Below, piece after piece: positions 1 through 9,871 of a stretch of DNA of 64,000 nt. Under the pieces are notes generated by a model, which did not search any database, was not told where the DNA came from, and was given only the letters and a program-made list of their open reading frames with translations. The stretch is taken from assembly GCA_025055115.1 (NCBI GenBank), contig JANWYJ010000033.1, forward strand, positions 62,001-126,000, read 5' to 3'. Made by a program: the position numbers and the translations under genes. This DNA is from Gemmata sp. GTDB taxonomy: Bacteria > Planctomycetota > Planctomycetia > Gemmatales > Gemmataceae. Position 1 is the stretch's first letter; every line of letters starts with the position of its first letter.

Positions 1-78
1 AAACGCGCCCAAACCCGCGAAGAAATGAGCAACGCCGCCAACGACCTGCTCCGCAAATACATGCGTCGCCCCCGCTAA
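1..78 (+). CDS. C-terminal end of an unidentified protein (partial)
   Basis: The window opens inside a reading frame that runs in frame 1 to a TAA at 76-78. Only 25 residues are visible. They are basic and polar and end in Tyr-Met-Arg-Arg-Pro-Arg, with an apparent short helix (EEMSNAANDLLRKYM). No family can be named from this much. The stop codon is also the first base triplet of a tandemly repeated unit (see the repeat at 76-215). That the frame is real is inferred from its continuous opening and the clean stop; it could be a chance frame. Confidence 0.45.
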   Translation, partial: KRAQTREEMSNAANDLLRKYMRRPR

Positions 79-215
79 TAGCCGATACTCCCCCGCTTCC
101 TCCGGGACCCGCTCTAGCTCTAGACGCTAAAGCTCTAGACACTGCAGGCGCTGACCTGCCGGATAATAGCCGATACTCATAATAGCCGATACTCCCCCGC
201 TTCCTCCGGGACCCG
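76..215. repeat. Stop-anchored direct repeats after the first gene
   Basis: A 36-bp unit starting TAATAGCCGATACTC occurs at 76-111 and, identically, at 180-215. A 15-bp partial copy lies at 164-178, so that 163-178 and 179-194 form a 16-bp tandem pair. The first copy starts exactly at the stop codon of the upstream frame. Between the copies the 10-mer AGCTCTAGAC occurs at 116-125 and 131-140. No gene is seen in 79-293. Confidence 0.9.
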
Positions 216-293
216 GCCACGTGGTCAGTGACCACCGCAGCTCCCGGAGACCACCCACTGGTGCCCCTACCATCCTCGTAATCATCTTGACCG

Positions 294-1412
294 TTGAATC
301 CCACGGCCCCCTCGCTTCTCGTTTGGAACTCGGATGCCACGCGCCGGCTACTCGCGTGGTTCGATCAACACCGACGCGACCTGCCGTGGCGTCGTCATCC
401 ACGCAATCCCTACCACATCTGGGTTAGCGAGGTCATGCTGCAACAAACCACCGTGGCCGCGGTGGTACCCTACTTCGAACGGTTTATAGCCGCCTTTCCC
501 GATGTTCACGCTCTGGCTGGCGCGACCGAACAGGACGTTCTCAAACTCTGGGCCGGCTTAGGCTACTATCGCCGTGCCCGCCATTTGTACGCCGCCGCGC
601 AGCAGTTGGTTCGTCATCACCAGGGCCAACTGCCCGATGATCCCGCGGTGTGGCAAGCCCTGCCCGGGGTGGGCCGCTACATTCTGGGGGCCGTCCTCTC
701 CCAAGCCTTCGATCAACGCCAGCCGATTGTCGAAGCTAATAGTCTGCGTGTCTTGACCAGGGTGTTTGGCTATCGGGGTGATCCACGCTCCGGACCAGGG
801 CAGAAGTGGCTCTGGGCCACGGCCGAGGCCATTTTGCCCCACCAGCGCTGCGGCGACTTCAACCAGGCGTTGATGGAACTAGGATCGCTCGTGTGTACGC
901 CCACCACTCCCCACTGTGGCCGTTGTCCGCTCGCCGGTATCTGCCAAGCCCGCCAACTGGGACTGCAAGACCAAATTCCCCCCAAAAAGAACCCGCCTCC
1001 GATCACCGCGGTCACCGAGGTCGGTGTGATCATTTGGAAGAAAGGGCGACTGTTGTTATGCCAGCGGCCATCGACCGCGCCCCGGTGGCCCAATTTGTGG
1101 GAAGTCCCTCATGCCGAGAAACGGCCCGAGGAAGACGCCCCCACCGCGGCCGTACGCATCGCCCAACAGCTGACGGGCTACCGCATCGAACCGCTCACTG
1201 AACTGATCACCCTCAAGCACGGCGTGACACGCTTTGCTATCACACTGGTGGGCTTCGAAGCCCAATACACCAGCGGCCGCTTTCGTCGGGGACCTTATGC
1301 ACAGGCCCAATGGGTCCAGCCCCACGCATGGACCGATTATCCCGTCAGTTCACCACAGCGAAAGCTCTTGACGGCACTGGTTAATTCATGCCGACAACGG
1401 CGGTTATTCTGA
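294..1412 (+). CDS. mutY: A/G-specific adenine glycosylase MutY
   Basis: Base-excision repair glycosylase that removes adenine mispaired with 8-oxoguanine. At 372 residues it has normal family length. Visible features: the helix-hairpin-helix GPD core with the catalytic Glu in SEVMLQQT (E46); the hairpin PGVGRYILGA (124-133); the 4Fe-4S cysteines C201, C208, C211, C217 with C-x6-C-x2-C-x5-C spacing; and a C-terminal NUDIX-like 8-oxoG-sensing domain from about residue 235. The start is a TTG with no clear ribosome binding site, chosen because it is the only start in frame just upstream of the conserved N-terminus. Oddity: the segment that reads LDGNVKRV in E. coli reads VEANSLRV here, so the catalytic Asp is Glu (E147). 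It lies 34 bp before the photolyase gene, suggesting a DNA-repair operon. Confidence 0.95.
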   Translation: MNPTAPSLLVWNSDATRRLLAWFDQHRRDLPWRRHPRNPYHIWVSEVMLQQTTVAAVVPYFERFIAAFPDVHALAGATEQDVLKLWAGLGYYRRARHLYAAAQQLVRHHQGQLPDDPAVWQALPGVGRYILGAVLSQAFDQRQPIVEANSLRVLTRVFGYRGDPRSGPGQKWLWATAEAILPHQRCGDFNQALMELGSLVCTPTTPHCGRCPLAGICQARQLGLQDQIPPKKNPPPITAVTEVGVIIWKKGRLLLCQRPSTAPRWPNLWEVPHAEKRPEEDAPTAAVRIAQQLTGYRIEPLTELITLKHGVTRFAITLVGFEAQYTSGRFRRGPYAQAQWVQPHAWTDYPVSSPQRKLLTALVNSCRQRRLF

Positions 1413-1446
1413 GCCACACAATTGGCTGTCACCGGCTGGCTGTTCC

Positions 1447-2913
1447 ATGTCTATCGCGGCCTTGGTTTATCCGCACCAGTTGTACGACGATCATCCCGCC
1501 ATTATTCCTGGCGCCGTCGCCGTCCTCATCGAAGAACCCCTCTTCTTCACCCAGTACCGTTTTCACCGGCAGAAGTTGATCTTCCATCGTGTCAGCATGG
1601 CACGTTACGCCGAGAAACTGCGCCGCCGCGGTACGACAGTCCGCTATCTGGATGTCGCGGCATTGCCTCACACCGCGGCCATCGCCGATCATTTGCTGCG
1701 CTGGGGCGTGCAACAGGTACGCGTGGTGGATCCGTGCGACGATTGGCTTGACCAACGCCTGATGGCTGGACTTCGGGACCGCGGGCTTTCCGTGCAACTG
1801 CTTCCCGACCCGCACTTCCTGACGCCGCCGGCGGCCATCGCCCGCATCAGCGAAGGCCCACAGAAGCTGTATTTCACCCGTTTTTACATCGAGCAACGCA
1901 AACGGTTGGGGATTTTGTTGGACAATGGCCAACCCGTGGGCGGAAAGTGGAGCTTTGACCCCGAAAATCGCAAGAAACTGCCACGACACCTGCCACTGCC
2001 GACCATCACTCGCCCGCGCGAAGATGACATCGTTCGCCACGCCCGGCAGTCGGTGCGCTGCGACTTTCCCGAGGCCATCGGCGACGACGAACCGTTTGCC
2101 TACCCCACCGATCATACCACCGCCGCCGCCTGGCTGGCCGAGTTTCTCGCCACCCGCCTCCCCCACTTCGGGGATTATGAAGACGCTATCAGCACGCAGC
2201 ACACGATCGTCTTTCACTCGGTCCTGACCCCGCTTTTGAACACGGGGCTACTGTCGCCGCAGCAGGTGGTCGATGCGGCCCTCCAGCAGGCCGACCGCGT
2301 GCCCCTCAACTCCCTGGAAGGATTTCTTCGGCAACTGATCGGCTGGCGCGAATTCATCCGCGTGGTGTATCGGACACAGGGGCGAAAACAACGTAGCCGC
2401 AACTTCTGGAACCATACCCAGCCCATGCCCCGCGCCTTCTATGACGGTACCACCGGTATTCCCCCGGTGGACCACGTCATCCGTCAAGTCCTCCGCACCG
2501 GCTACTGTCATCATATTGAGCGGCTCATGATTCTCGGAAACTTCATGCTGTTGTGCGCTATCCACCCCGACGCGGTCTATCAATGGTTCATGGAACTGTT
2601 TATCGACGCCTACGATTGGGTGATGGTCCCCAATGTGTACGGCATGAGCCAACATGCCGATGGTGGACTGATGACCACAAAACCCTACATCAGCGGCTCA
2701 AACTACATCCGCACCATGAGCGACTTTCCCCCCGGCCCCTGGTGCGCCATCTGGGATGCTCTCTACTGGCGCTTCATCGACCGGCACACGGACTTCTTCG
2801 CCAACAATCCACGCATGGCCGTGATGGTGCGGCGGAAAGATCAACTCGGCAAGAAACTGGCCGACCATCACCGCCGGGCTGAACAATTTCTCGATGATCT
2901 GTACAAAAAATGA
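1447..2913 (+). CDS. Cryptochrome/photolyase-related protein (FeS-BCP/CryB-PhrB family)
   Basis: A 488-residue member of the prokaryotic (6-4) photolyase / deoxyribodipyrimidine photolyase-related family, flavoproteins that repair UV photoproducts or act as photoreceptors. The N-terminal Rossmann part begins with [13 protein letters not shown]. The C-terminal helical FAD domain has the recognisable [24 protein letters not shown] and [10 protein letters not shown] segments. Family members normally bind a 4Fe-4S cluster through four Cys, two of them in an MSDYCKGC-like motif. Here that stretch reads [10 protein letters not shown] (residues 424-433): the two motif cysteines are gone, the loop is shortened, and the first ligand position appears to be Pro340. 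Only C433 is left. The gene lies between mutY and a DUF2256 gene that overlaps its stop by ATGA. Confidence 0.9.
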   Translation: MSIAALVYPHQLYDDHPAIIPGAVAVLIEEPLFFTQYRFHRQKLIFHRVSMARYAEKLRRRGTTVRYLDVAALPHTAAIADHLLRWGVQQVRVVDPCDDWLDQRLMAGLRDRGLSVQLLPDPHFLTPPAAIARISEGPQKLYFTRFYIEQRKRLGILLDNGQPVGGKWSFDPENRKKLPRHLPLPTITRPREDDIVRHARQSVRCDFPEAIGDDEPFAYPTDHTTAAAWLAEFLATRLPHFGDYEDAISTQHTIVFHSVLTPLLNTGLLSPQQVVDAALQQADRVPLNSLEGFLRQLIGWREFIRVVYRTQGRKQRSRNFWNHTQPMPRAFYDGTTGIPPVDHVIRQVLRTGYCHHIERLMILGNFMLLCAIHPDAVYQWFMELFIDAYDWVMVPNVYGMSQHADGGLMTTKPYISGSNYIRTMSDFPPGPWCAIWDALYWRFIDRHTDFFANNPRMAVMVRRKDQLGKKLADHHRRAEQFLDDLYKK

Positions 2914-3140
2914 ACATGCCTGACCACGGGCAAACGCCGCTGGCAACGCTCCCAGCCTCTCCCGCGAATTCATCCCAGACGATGGCTCGTTCACCGCGAA
3001 AAAGCGACTTGCCCACAAAGGTGTGTGCGCACTGTGGCCGACCATTCGCATGGCGGAAGAAATGGGCGCGCGATTGGGAGAACGTCCGCTATTGTTCGGA
3101 CTCCTGCCGGCGTCAGCCACGGCCACGGAGCCAACGTTAA
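2910..3140 (+). CDS. DUF2256 family small zinc-finger-like protein
   Basis: A 76-residue protein with a disordered N-terminus followed by a compact four-cysteine module, [16 protein letters not shown] then [11 protein letters not shown], the DUF2256 signature. Two CxxC/CxxxC-type pairs suggest one bound zinc. Its ATG overlaps the photolyase stop (ATGA), so translational coupling is likely; an internal ATG at 2982 is an alternative start. DUF2256 genes are often found next to photolyase-related genes, and the overlap here supports a joint function, which remains unknown. Confidence 0.85.
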   Translation: MNMPDHGQTPLATLPASPANSSQTMARSPRKSDLPTKVCAHCGRPFAWRKKWARDWENVRYCSDSCRRQPRPRSQR

Positions 3141-3231
3141 GGCCCAACGGCCAGTGCGGGCCGATCATCGGCGTGTTGCGCCTTCTTCTGACATCGGCGT
3201 TTTGCGACTGTTGCTGACACGCTTACCCCCA

Positions 3232-3269
3232 CCGGATGCTTGATTAGCTCCTCGGTATCATCCGGTTTT
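3232..3269 (+). terminator. Possible terminator after the mutY-photolyase-DUF2256 run
   Basis: A 7-bp inverted repeat, CCGGATG at 3232-3238 and CATCCGG at 3259-3265, is followed by TTTT. The 20-nt loop is long, so this is only a weak candidate. It lies between the DUF2256 stop and the convergent rpoD stop; nothing else is seen in 3141-3329. Confidence 0.3.
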
Positions 3270-3329
3270 CGCGCCTGGGGGGACAGTTGGAGCAGCTTCA
3301 CCGCGAAGCATCGCCAGCGATCAACGGCG

Positions 3330-4985
<1,656 letters not shown>

Positions 4986-5105
4986 TCCCTACCCCTCCCA
5001 CAAGGCCGCGTGGTGGTCGTCCTGACCGGTGCGGCGGTGGATCGGTATTGCAGTGGATGACGATTACTCCCGTGGTGTTCGGAGAATAACCGGTACTCGT
5101 CGTTG

Positions 5106-6998
5106 TTACGCCGAGCGTTTCGGCGGCTGGGCCCGTTGTAGTTGGCGAAACAGTTCGGCGGCCTGGTCGTCGTCGGCGGTGGCCAGTTGCTGTTTTACAC
5201 TACGCACAGCTGCGGTGGCTTTCCATTCCGCAAAGCGTTTCAACAGCCGGGTCAGCCATTCATCGCGGTCTTGCATCAATTGCCCAACCGGTTGCAGTTT
5301 GTACGCCGCGGCTTCAAACAAATCGGGGCGGTCTTCGAGCCGCACGCGCAAGTGTTCTAAATCCGGTACCAGCCCCGCATGATGGATGGCGTACAGTTCG
5401 GTCAAGATGCGGCGCAGTCCGGTGTGGGTGATCTCGGCGGGGCTGATCTGCGGGGCAGCGACGGCCACCAGGGCCGGATCGCCTAGGAGCAATTCCACCA
5501 ATTGGCGTTCCGCGGCCACCTGGGCGCTGACCTTGGCCGCTGTCCGTGGACGTTCGGTCGTAGGCCATGGCGCATCGCCCGCTGATTCCACGAACCCCGA
5601 AGTTGCGCGGGCGTTTTGCGGCTGGGATTGTCCGCTGGCCGCCGGGGCGGCCTGCTCCCGCAGCGTGGTTTCGTGAGCTTTGCGGAGTTCGCCGAAGCGG
5701 GCCCACACCGTTTCCTGGCGCAGCCCCAGCCGATGGGCCAGGCGGTTGATGATCAGTTCGCGTTTGACTTGGGCCGCGGCCCCCGGCTGAGGGGGCGCAG
5801 CAGCCAGAAGGCTCAAAATCTCGTCGAGAATGCGCCGCTGCTGTTGGTCGGAGGGCGTTGCCGTCTTCTCCAACAAGCGGTTCAGCTTGAAGTCCAAGGC
5901 ATCCGACGCCGAATTCAATATTCTCTGGAACGTCGCGACACCATCGGGGCGAACCAGCAAATCGCAGGGGTCCAGTTCGTCGGGCAGCGTGGCGACGGCC
6001 AGCTCCACGTCGTGGGCGATGAAGAGTTCCAAAGCCCGATCGACACCCAGGAACCCACCGGCGTCGGCATCGTAAACCAACACAACTTTGGGCACATAGC
6101 GGCGGAGCTGCGCGACATGTTTGGCGTTCAGCGCCGTTCCCATCGTCGCGACTACCTGAGCGATACCGCATTGGTGGGCCATCATGACATCGGTATAGCC
6201 TTCCACCACGGCGAGATAGCCGGCAGCCGCGCCGGCGTGGCGGGCCAGGTCGAGGCCGTACAGCAACTCGCTTTTGTGAAACAACGGGGTTTCGGCGGAG
6301 TTGTAGTATTTGGGTCCCCGGGCGGCCAAGGGCGAGGTGGGCAGAATGCGGCCACCAAAGCCGACCACTTGCCCCCGCACATCGCGAATGGGGAACATGA
6401 CGCGATCGCGGAAACGATCGTAGTAGCCGCGGCCACTTTGGCTGGGGGCAATCAAGCCCACTTCCACGAGCAATTCATCGGCTATGCCATCGGCTGCGGC
6501 CAGGCGAGCCAGCCAATCGCCTTGGAGGGGAGCGTAGCCTAAACCGAACTGCCGGATGGTTTTCCCGGCCAGCCGCCGTTCGCCCAGATACTGGCGTGCC
6601 GCTTCCCCCGCCTCCTCTTCCAACAATTGATAGGCATATTTGGCCTGCGCCCACTTCATCACTTCCAGCAACTGGCTGCGGTGTCGCTCGTGGGGGGAGG
6701 GTTGCTCATCGAGCTTGATTCCCGCACGTTGGGCGAGTATGGCCCGAGCCTCCTTGAACCCGACCTTCTCCATATGCATGACGAAGGCAAATACATCGCC
6801 TTGGGCGCCACACGACCAACACTTGTAGCGTTGCCGCTGCGGATCGACATCCAACGACGGCCGGGAATCCGGATGGAACGGGCACAGGGCTTTGAAGGTT
6901 TTTCCTGCGGGTTTGAGGGCCAGATAAGTACCAACGACAGCGACGATGTCGCTGGCGGCTTTGATTTGCTTGGTTTGCTCCACCGGGTCGAACGGCAC
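5106..6998 (-). CDS. dnaG: DNA primase DnaG
   Basis: Makes RNA primers for replication. 630 residues from the chosen GTG at 6998, which has AAAGGTG six bases upstream; an ATG 66 bp further upstream (7064) would add a poorly conserved extension. Zinc-binding CHC2 domain: C39, H42, C60, C63. The catalytic core and Toprim domain include VVEGYTDVMMAHQ (catalytic Glu) and VVLVYDADAGG (metal-binding Asp). The C-terminal 150 residues are helical and would contact the DnaB helicase. It is followed at 120 bp by rpoD and preceded by a leader of about 290 nt with a near-consensus promoter. Confidence 0.97.
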   Translation of the reverse strand: MPFDPVEQTKQIKAASDIVAVVGTYLALKPAGKTFKALCPFHPDSRPSLDVDPQRQRYKCWSCGAQGDVFAFVMHMEKVGFKEARAILAQRAGIKLDEQPSPHERHRSQLLEVMKWAQAKYAYQLLEEEAGEAARQYLGERRLAGKTIRQFGLGYAPLQGDWLARLAAADGIADELLVEVGLIAPSQSGRGYYDRFRDRVMFPIRDVRGQVVGFGGRILPTSPLAARGPKYYNSAETPLFHKSELLYGLDLARHAGAAAGYLAVVEGYTDVMMAHQCGIAQVVATMGTALNAKHVAQLRRYVPKVVLVYDADAGGFLGVDRALELFIAHDVELAVATLPDELDPCDLLVRPDGVATFQRILNSASDALDFKLNRLLEKTATPSDQQQRRILDEILSLLAAAPPQPGAAAQVKRELIINRLAHRLGLRQETVWARFGELRKAHETTLREQAAPAASGQSQPQNARATSGFVESAGDAPWPTTERPRTAAKVSAQVAAERQLVELLLGDPALVAVAAPQISPAEITHTGLRRILTELYAIHHAGLVPDLEHLRVRLEDRPDLFEAAAYKLQPVGQLMQDRDEWLTRLLKRFAEWKATAAVRSVKQQLATADDDQAAELFRQLQRAQPPKRSA

Positions 6999-7268
6999 GG
7001 GGACACCTTTCAAGGTGCAAGGTTCAAAATGACAGGTGAACGGCGAGAGCCAACTGCCCCCCATTCACACAGCATTTCTCCTTTTCTCACTCCAAGCGGT
7101 GGTCGGCCTTGGCGGTGGTCGGACAATCCCGGTATCCCCGGTGCTGTGGTGGAGCGGGCGAACCGGTGCGGCTCGCGGCGTCAAAGCCGGAGGGGGCCGG
7201 TAGTAATCGCCGAGTGGGGTGGGATGTCACGAGCGGTGCCGCGGCTCCTCTGAGCCATAAAGGTCGGT

Positions 7269-7286
7269 GCATCAATCCGTTGATGC
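7269..7286 (-). promoter_or_regulatory. Hairpin at the 5' end of the dnaG-rpoD leader
   Basis: A perfect 7-bp inverted repeat, GCATCAA and TTGATGC, closes a 4-base loop. It lies directly downstream of the -10 element at 7294-7299, so it would form the first bases of the transcript. Such a 5'-terminal stem can stabilise an mRNA or regulate it; the role here is inferred. The rest of the leader (6999-7268) contains no gene that I can support. Confidence 0.5.
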
Positions 7287-7293
7287 TTCGCGA

Positions 7294-7321
7294 ATTATAG
7301 CTCGTCGGGGGGGGGCGTCAA
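7294..7321 (-). promoter_or_regulatory. Sigma-70 promoter for dnaG-rpoD
   Basis: On the minus strand TTGACG (7321-7316) and a perfect TATAAT (7299-7294) are separated by 16 bp, a near-consensus housekeeping promoter. Transcription would start near 7287 and give a leader of about 290 nt before the dnaG GTG. The spacer holds a run of nine C on the minus strand. The region 7322-7606 on the other side holds no supported gene. Confidence 0.7.
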
Positions 7322-7606
7322 GGTCGCCTGCCCACCAAGATTTCCTCTCTTGTAAACCTAACCTACAAAACCATCTCCGGCCGTTCCCCTTCCCCCAGCG
7401 AACGCTCACCAGCCGTCCTTCCTCCCATCGGACCGGTGCGACTGCACTTTTCCTCCCTGCGAGCTTCGCGCCACTTCGTGTTTTCCAGCAGAATCGCCCC
7501 CCCCTGCAGTCTTGCCCCCACGCCCCAGACAATCCCCGATTGCCCCATTTGCCCAGTGTGGGTAAGCTGTGCGATAGATCCACTGCGGCTCGACACTGAG
7601 GCGACC

Positions 7607-7996
7607 ATGATGGGGTGGTTGTTGGCCAAAGCGGGGGACGACCCCCTGATGCGGCCGGAAATTGCTTGGGGCACCGTTGCGCTGGTGGCAGCCATGCTCG
7701 CCGGCGCTGCGGTCATCTACGCTGCCGATCGCTGGCGCCGACGCATCAGTGCCGGTCCTAGCGATCGGCTCCACGAACTGACGAGTTTTCGGGCAATGTT
7801 CGAGGCTGGTGAGATCACCGAAGCCGAGTATAACGAACTGAAGCGGAAATTGACGGAAAAAGCCAAGAAGGCCACCGCCGCCGCCACCACGGCCCCAACG
7901 GCGGAAACGCCGCGGCCAACGGGGACCGCACCGGAAGCGCCCGCACCATCGGCGGGTCAGTCGCCGGAATTACCCCCACCGCCCGCAACGGCCTAG
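7607..7996 (+). CDS. Small single-pass membrane protein with a SHOCT-like segment
   Basis: 129 residues from the ATG at 7607, which has GAGG five bases upstream; the upstream in-frame sequence looks non-coding. One transmembrane helix lies at about residues 17-40 (AWGTVALVAAMLAGAAVIYA), followed by a basic stop-transfer stretch. Then comes a short helical-hairpin segment, FRAMFEAGEITEAEYNELK, of the SHOCT type that often follows a membrane anchor. The C-terminal 45 residues are Ala/Pro/Thr-rich and probably disordered. Function is not known. It precedes clpX by 224 bp. Confidence 0.75.
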   Translation: MMGWLLAKAGDDPLMRPEIAWGTVALVAAMLAGAAVIYAADRWRRRISAGPSDRLHELTSFRAMFEAGEITEAEYNELKRKLTEKAKKATAAATTAPTAETPRPTGTAPEAPAPSAGQSPELPPPPATA

Positions 7997-8220
7997 CCGC
8001 TGTGGTGGGCAGAATCGACACAGTTTGACCGGAATTCAGAGCGATTGCGCCTATTCTCCGGTTCCCGCGCGACACGACTCGTCCTCGCGGGTATGATTAG
8101 GCTGAAGTTCGCAACCGCCGAACGAAGACATAGCTACGCCGTTCCCAACACACGATTCGAGACCGAAAGAAACCCACGTGGTTCCTCCCTCGCTCGAATC
8201 ATCCCGACACGGGGAGCCCA

Positions 8221-9513
8221 ATGCCTTCCGACCGAACTCCCGGCGACACGGGCGGACGACGCCCTCCCGGCACCGCCGGACGCAATCGCAACGCCTACTG
8301 TTCCTTCTGCCGGCGCAGCCATCGCGATGTCGGCCCGCTGGTCGAAGGTCCTGGCGATGTTTACATCTGCGGCGAATGCATCGAGTTGTGCCAGTCGATT
8401 ATCGACCAAGAGAAAAAGCGCCGCGGCAGCCCCAAGGCCACGACCAGCAATATCCCTTCACCGCGTTCGATCAAAGAAAAACTCGATAGCTACGTCATCG
8501 GCCAACAGCGTGCCAAAAAAGTTCTCGCTGTGGCCGTTCACAACCACTACAAACGCCTGGCCATCGGCGACACCCGCGACGTCGAGATCGAAAAGAGCAA
8601 CATTCTCTTCATCGGCCCCACCGGCAGCGGAAAAACCTTGCTCGCCCGCACACTCGCCAAAATTCTCGACGTTCCCTTCGCCATCGGCGATGCCACCACG
8701 CTCACCGAAGCCGGCTATGTCGGCGAAGATGTCGAAAATCTGCTGCTGAAACTGTTGCATGCCGCCGACTTCGATATTGAAGCCGCCCAACGCGGCATTA
8801 TCTACATCGACGAAATCGATAAAATCGCCAAAACGTCGCAGAACGTCTCGATTACCCGCGATGTCAGCGGCGAAGGTGTCCAACAAGCCCTCCTGAAGAT
8901 GCTCGAAGGCACCATCAGCAACGTGCCGCCGCAGGGAGGCCGCAAGCATCCCGAACAGCAGTATATTCAGGTGGATACCTCCAACATTCTGTTCATCTGT
9001 GGGGGCACGTTCGTCGGCCTGGAGAATATTATTTCCCGGCGGTTGGGCCGCAAAAGCATCGGCTTTGGGGCCGTCGCCCAGGAGCAACGCGAACATTCGC
9101 TGGGCGAGCTGCTCAATCAAGTCACCGCTGATGACCTCATCGAGTTCGGCATGATTCCCGAGTTTGTGGGGCGTTTGCCAGTGTTGGCCCCATTGGACCC
9201 ACTCGATGAAGAGGCGATGATTCGCATTCTCACCGAGCCGAAAAACGCGTTGATCCGGCAATATCAGAAACTCTTCGAGATGGAAGGGGCCGAAGTCGAA
9301 TTCGAGCCGGACGCCCTGCGCGAGATTGCCCGACGCGCCAAAGCCCGCGACACCGGCGCTCGTGGGCTGCGCGCGATTGTGGAAGAAATCATGCTCGATG
9401 TCATGTACGAACTCCCTGATATGGAACATAAGGGCAAGCACATCATCACGGCGGATGTCGTTCGCGGTGAACGCAAACTCTGGGAAAAGAAACCTGGGAA
9501 GAAAAGCGCCTGA
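8221..9513 (+). CDS. clpX: ATP-dependent Clp protease ATP-binding subunit ClpX
   Basis: AAA+ unfoldase that recognises substrates and feeds them to ClpP. 430 residues, normal length. N-terminal zinc-binding domain with C27, C30, C50 and C53, then the AAA+ module: Walker A GPTGSGKT from G132, Walker [11 protein letters not shown], the RKHPEQQ segment and the sensor-2 region with [10 protein letters not shown]. Start ATG has GGGAG five bases upstream. No clpP is adjacent. The stop is followed by a stop-anchored tandem duplication and a strong terminator. Confidence 0.97.
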   Translation: MPSDRTPGDTGGRRPPGTAGRNRNAYCSFCRRSHRDVGPLVEGPGDVYICGECIELCQSIIDQEKKRRGSPKATTSNIPSPRSIKEKLDSYVIGQQRAKKVLAVAVHNHYKRLAIGDTRDVEIEKSNILFIGPTGSGKTLLARTLAKILDVPFAIGDATTLTEAGYVGEDVENLLLKLLHAADFDIEAAQRGIIYIDEIDKIAKTSQNVSITRDVSGEGVQQALLKMLEGTISNVPPQGGRKHPEQQYIQVDTSNILFICGGTFVGLENIISRRLGRKSIGFGAVAQEQREHSLGELLNQVTADDLIEFGMIPEFVGRLPVLAPLDPLDEEAMIRILTEPKNALIRQYQKLFEMEGAEVEFEPDALREIARRAKARDTGARGLRAIVEEIMLDVMYELPDMEHKGKHIITADVVRGERKLWEKKPGKKSA

Positions 9514-9612
9514 GCGACACTTCCCAACTGCCAGCGCACCAGTGAGCGCCACTTCCCAACTGCCAGCGCACCAGAGATAGAGCACCAACGCCAGAGATAG
9601 AGCACCAACGCC
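9511..9612. repeat. Two tandem duplications after clpX, the first starting at the stop codon
   Basis: A 32-bp unit beginning TGAGCG(A/C)CACTTCCC is present at 9511-9542 and 9543-9574 with one mismatch. Its first three bases in copy one are the clpX TGA stop. It runs straight into a second tandem pair, a 20-bp unit starting AGAGATAGAGCACC at 9573-9592 and 9593-9612. The second unit also forms the left arm of the terminator. Confidence 0.95.
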
Positions 9613-9644
9613 GGCGAGAACAAACCTCGCCGGCGTTGGTGCTC
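9600..9644 (+). terminator. Strong terminator-like hairpin after clpX
   Basis: A perfect 19-bp inverted repeat (9600-9618 and 9626-9644) encloses the 7-base loop AACAAAC and is followed by TTGT. The long GC-rich stem would stop transcription from clpX and could also work for transcripts arriving from the other side. The T-run is weak. The left arm overlaps the second copy of a tandem duplication. Confidence 0.75.
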
Positions 9645-9767
9645 TTGTCGCAACGATCATCCAACGCAACTGCGATGTGCGAACACTGTTGCCATCGTCG
9701 AACCACCGACACGACGACGGGCTACATCCTGTCAGCGTTCAGCCTGCAAGCCCATCGCCCGTGAGCA

Positions 9768-9811
9768 ACCACGGCTCGACAAAAAGAATGACCACGGCTC
9801 GACAAAAAGAA
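9768..9811. repeat. Tandem duplication of terminator tail next to the YTV gene
   Basis: A 21-bp sequence starting ACCACGGCTCGACAAAAAG is found at 9768-9788 and 9791-9811 (period 23 bp). Read on the minus strand each copy starts with TTCTTTTTG, the T-tract of the YTV terminator, so the terminator tail is present twice. Nothing else is seen in 9645-9767. Confidence 0.9.
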
Positions 9812-9834
9812 CTCCCGCGAACTGTCTGCGGGAG
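9803..9834 (-). terminator. Rho-independent terminator of the YTV gene
   Basis: On the minus strand CTCCCGC (9834-9828) and GCGGGAG (9818-9812) pair around a 9-base loop and run straight into TTCTTTTTG, a typical intrinsic terminator. It begins 38 bp after the YTV stop codon. Confidence 0.8.
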
Positions 9835-9871
9835 TTAATGGGGATAACTACGACAGCGTCCTTCGTGTCAC

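Noticed and set aside
8458-9669. 403-codon open frame antisense to clpX
   Set aside because: Shadow of the ClpX codons plus the repeats behind it; no start signal or domain.
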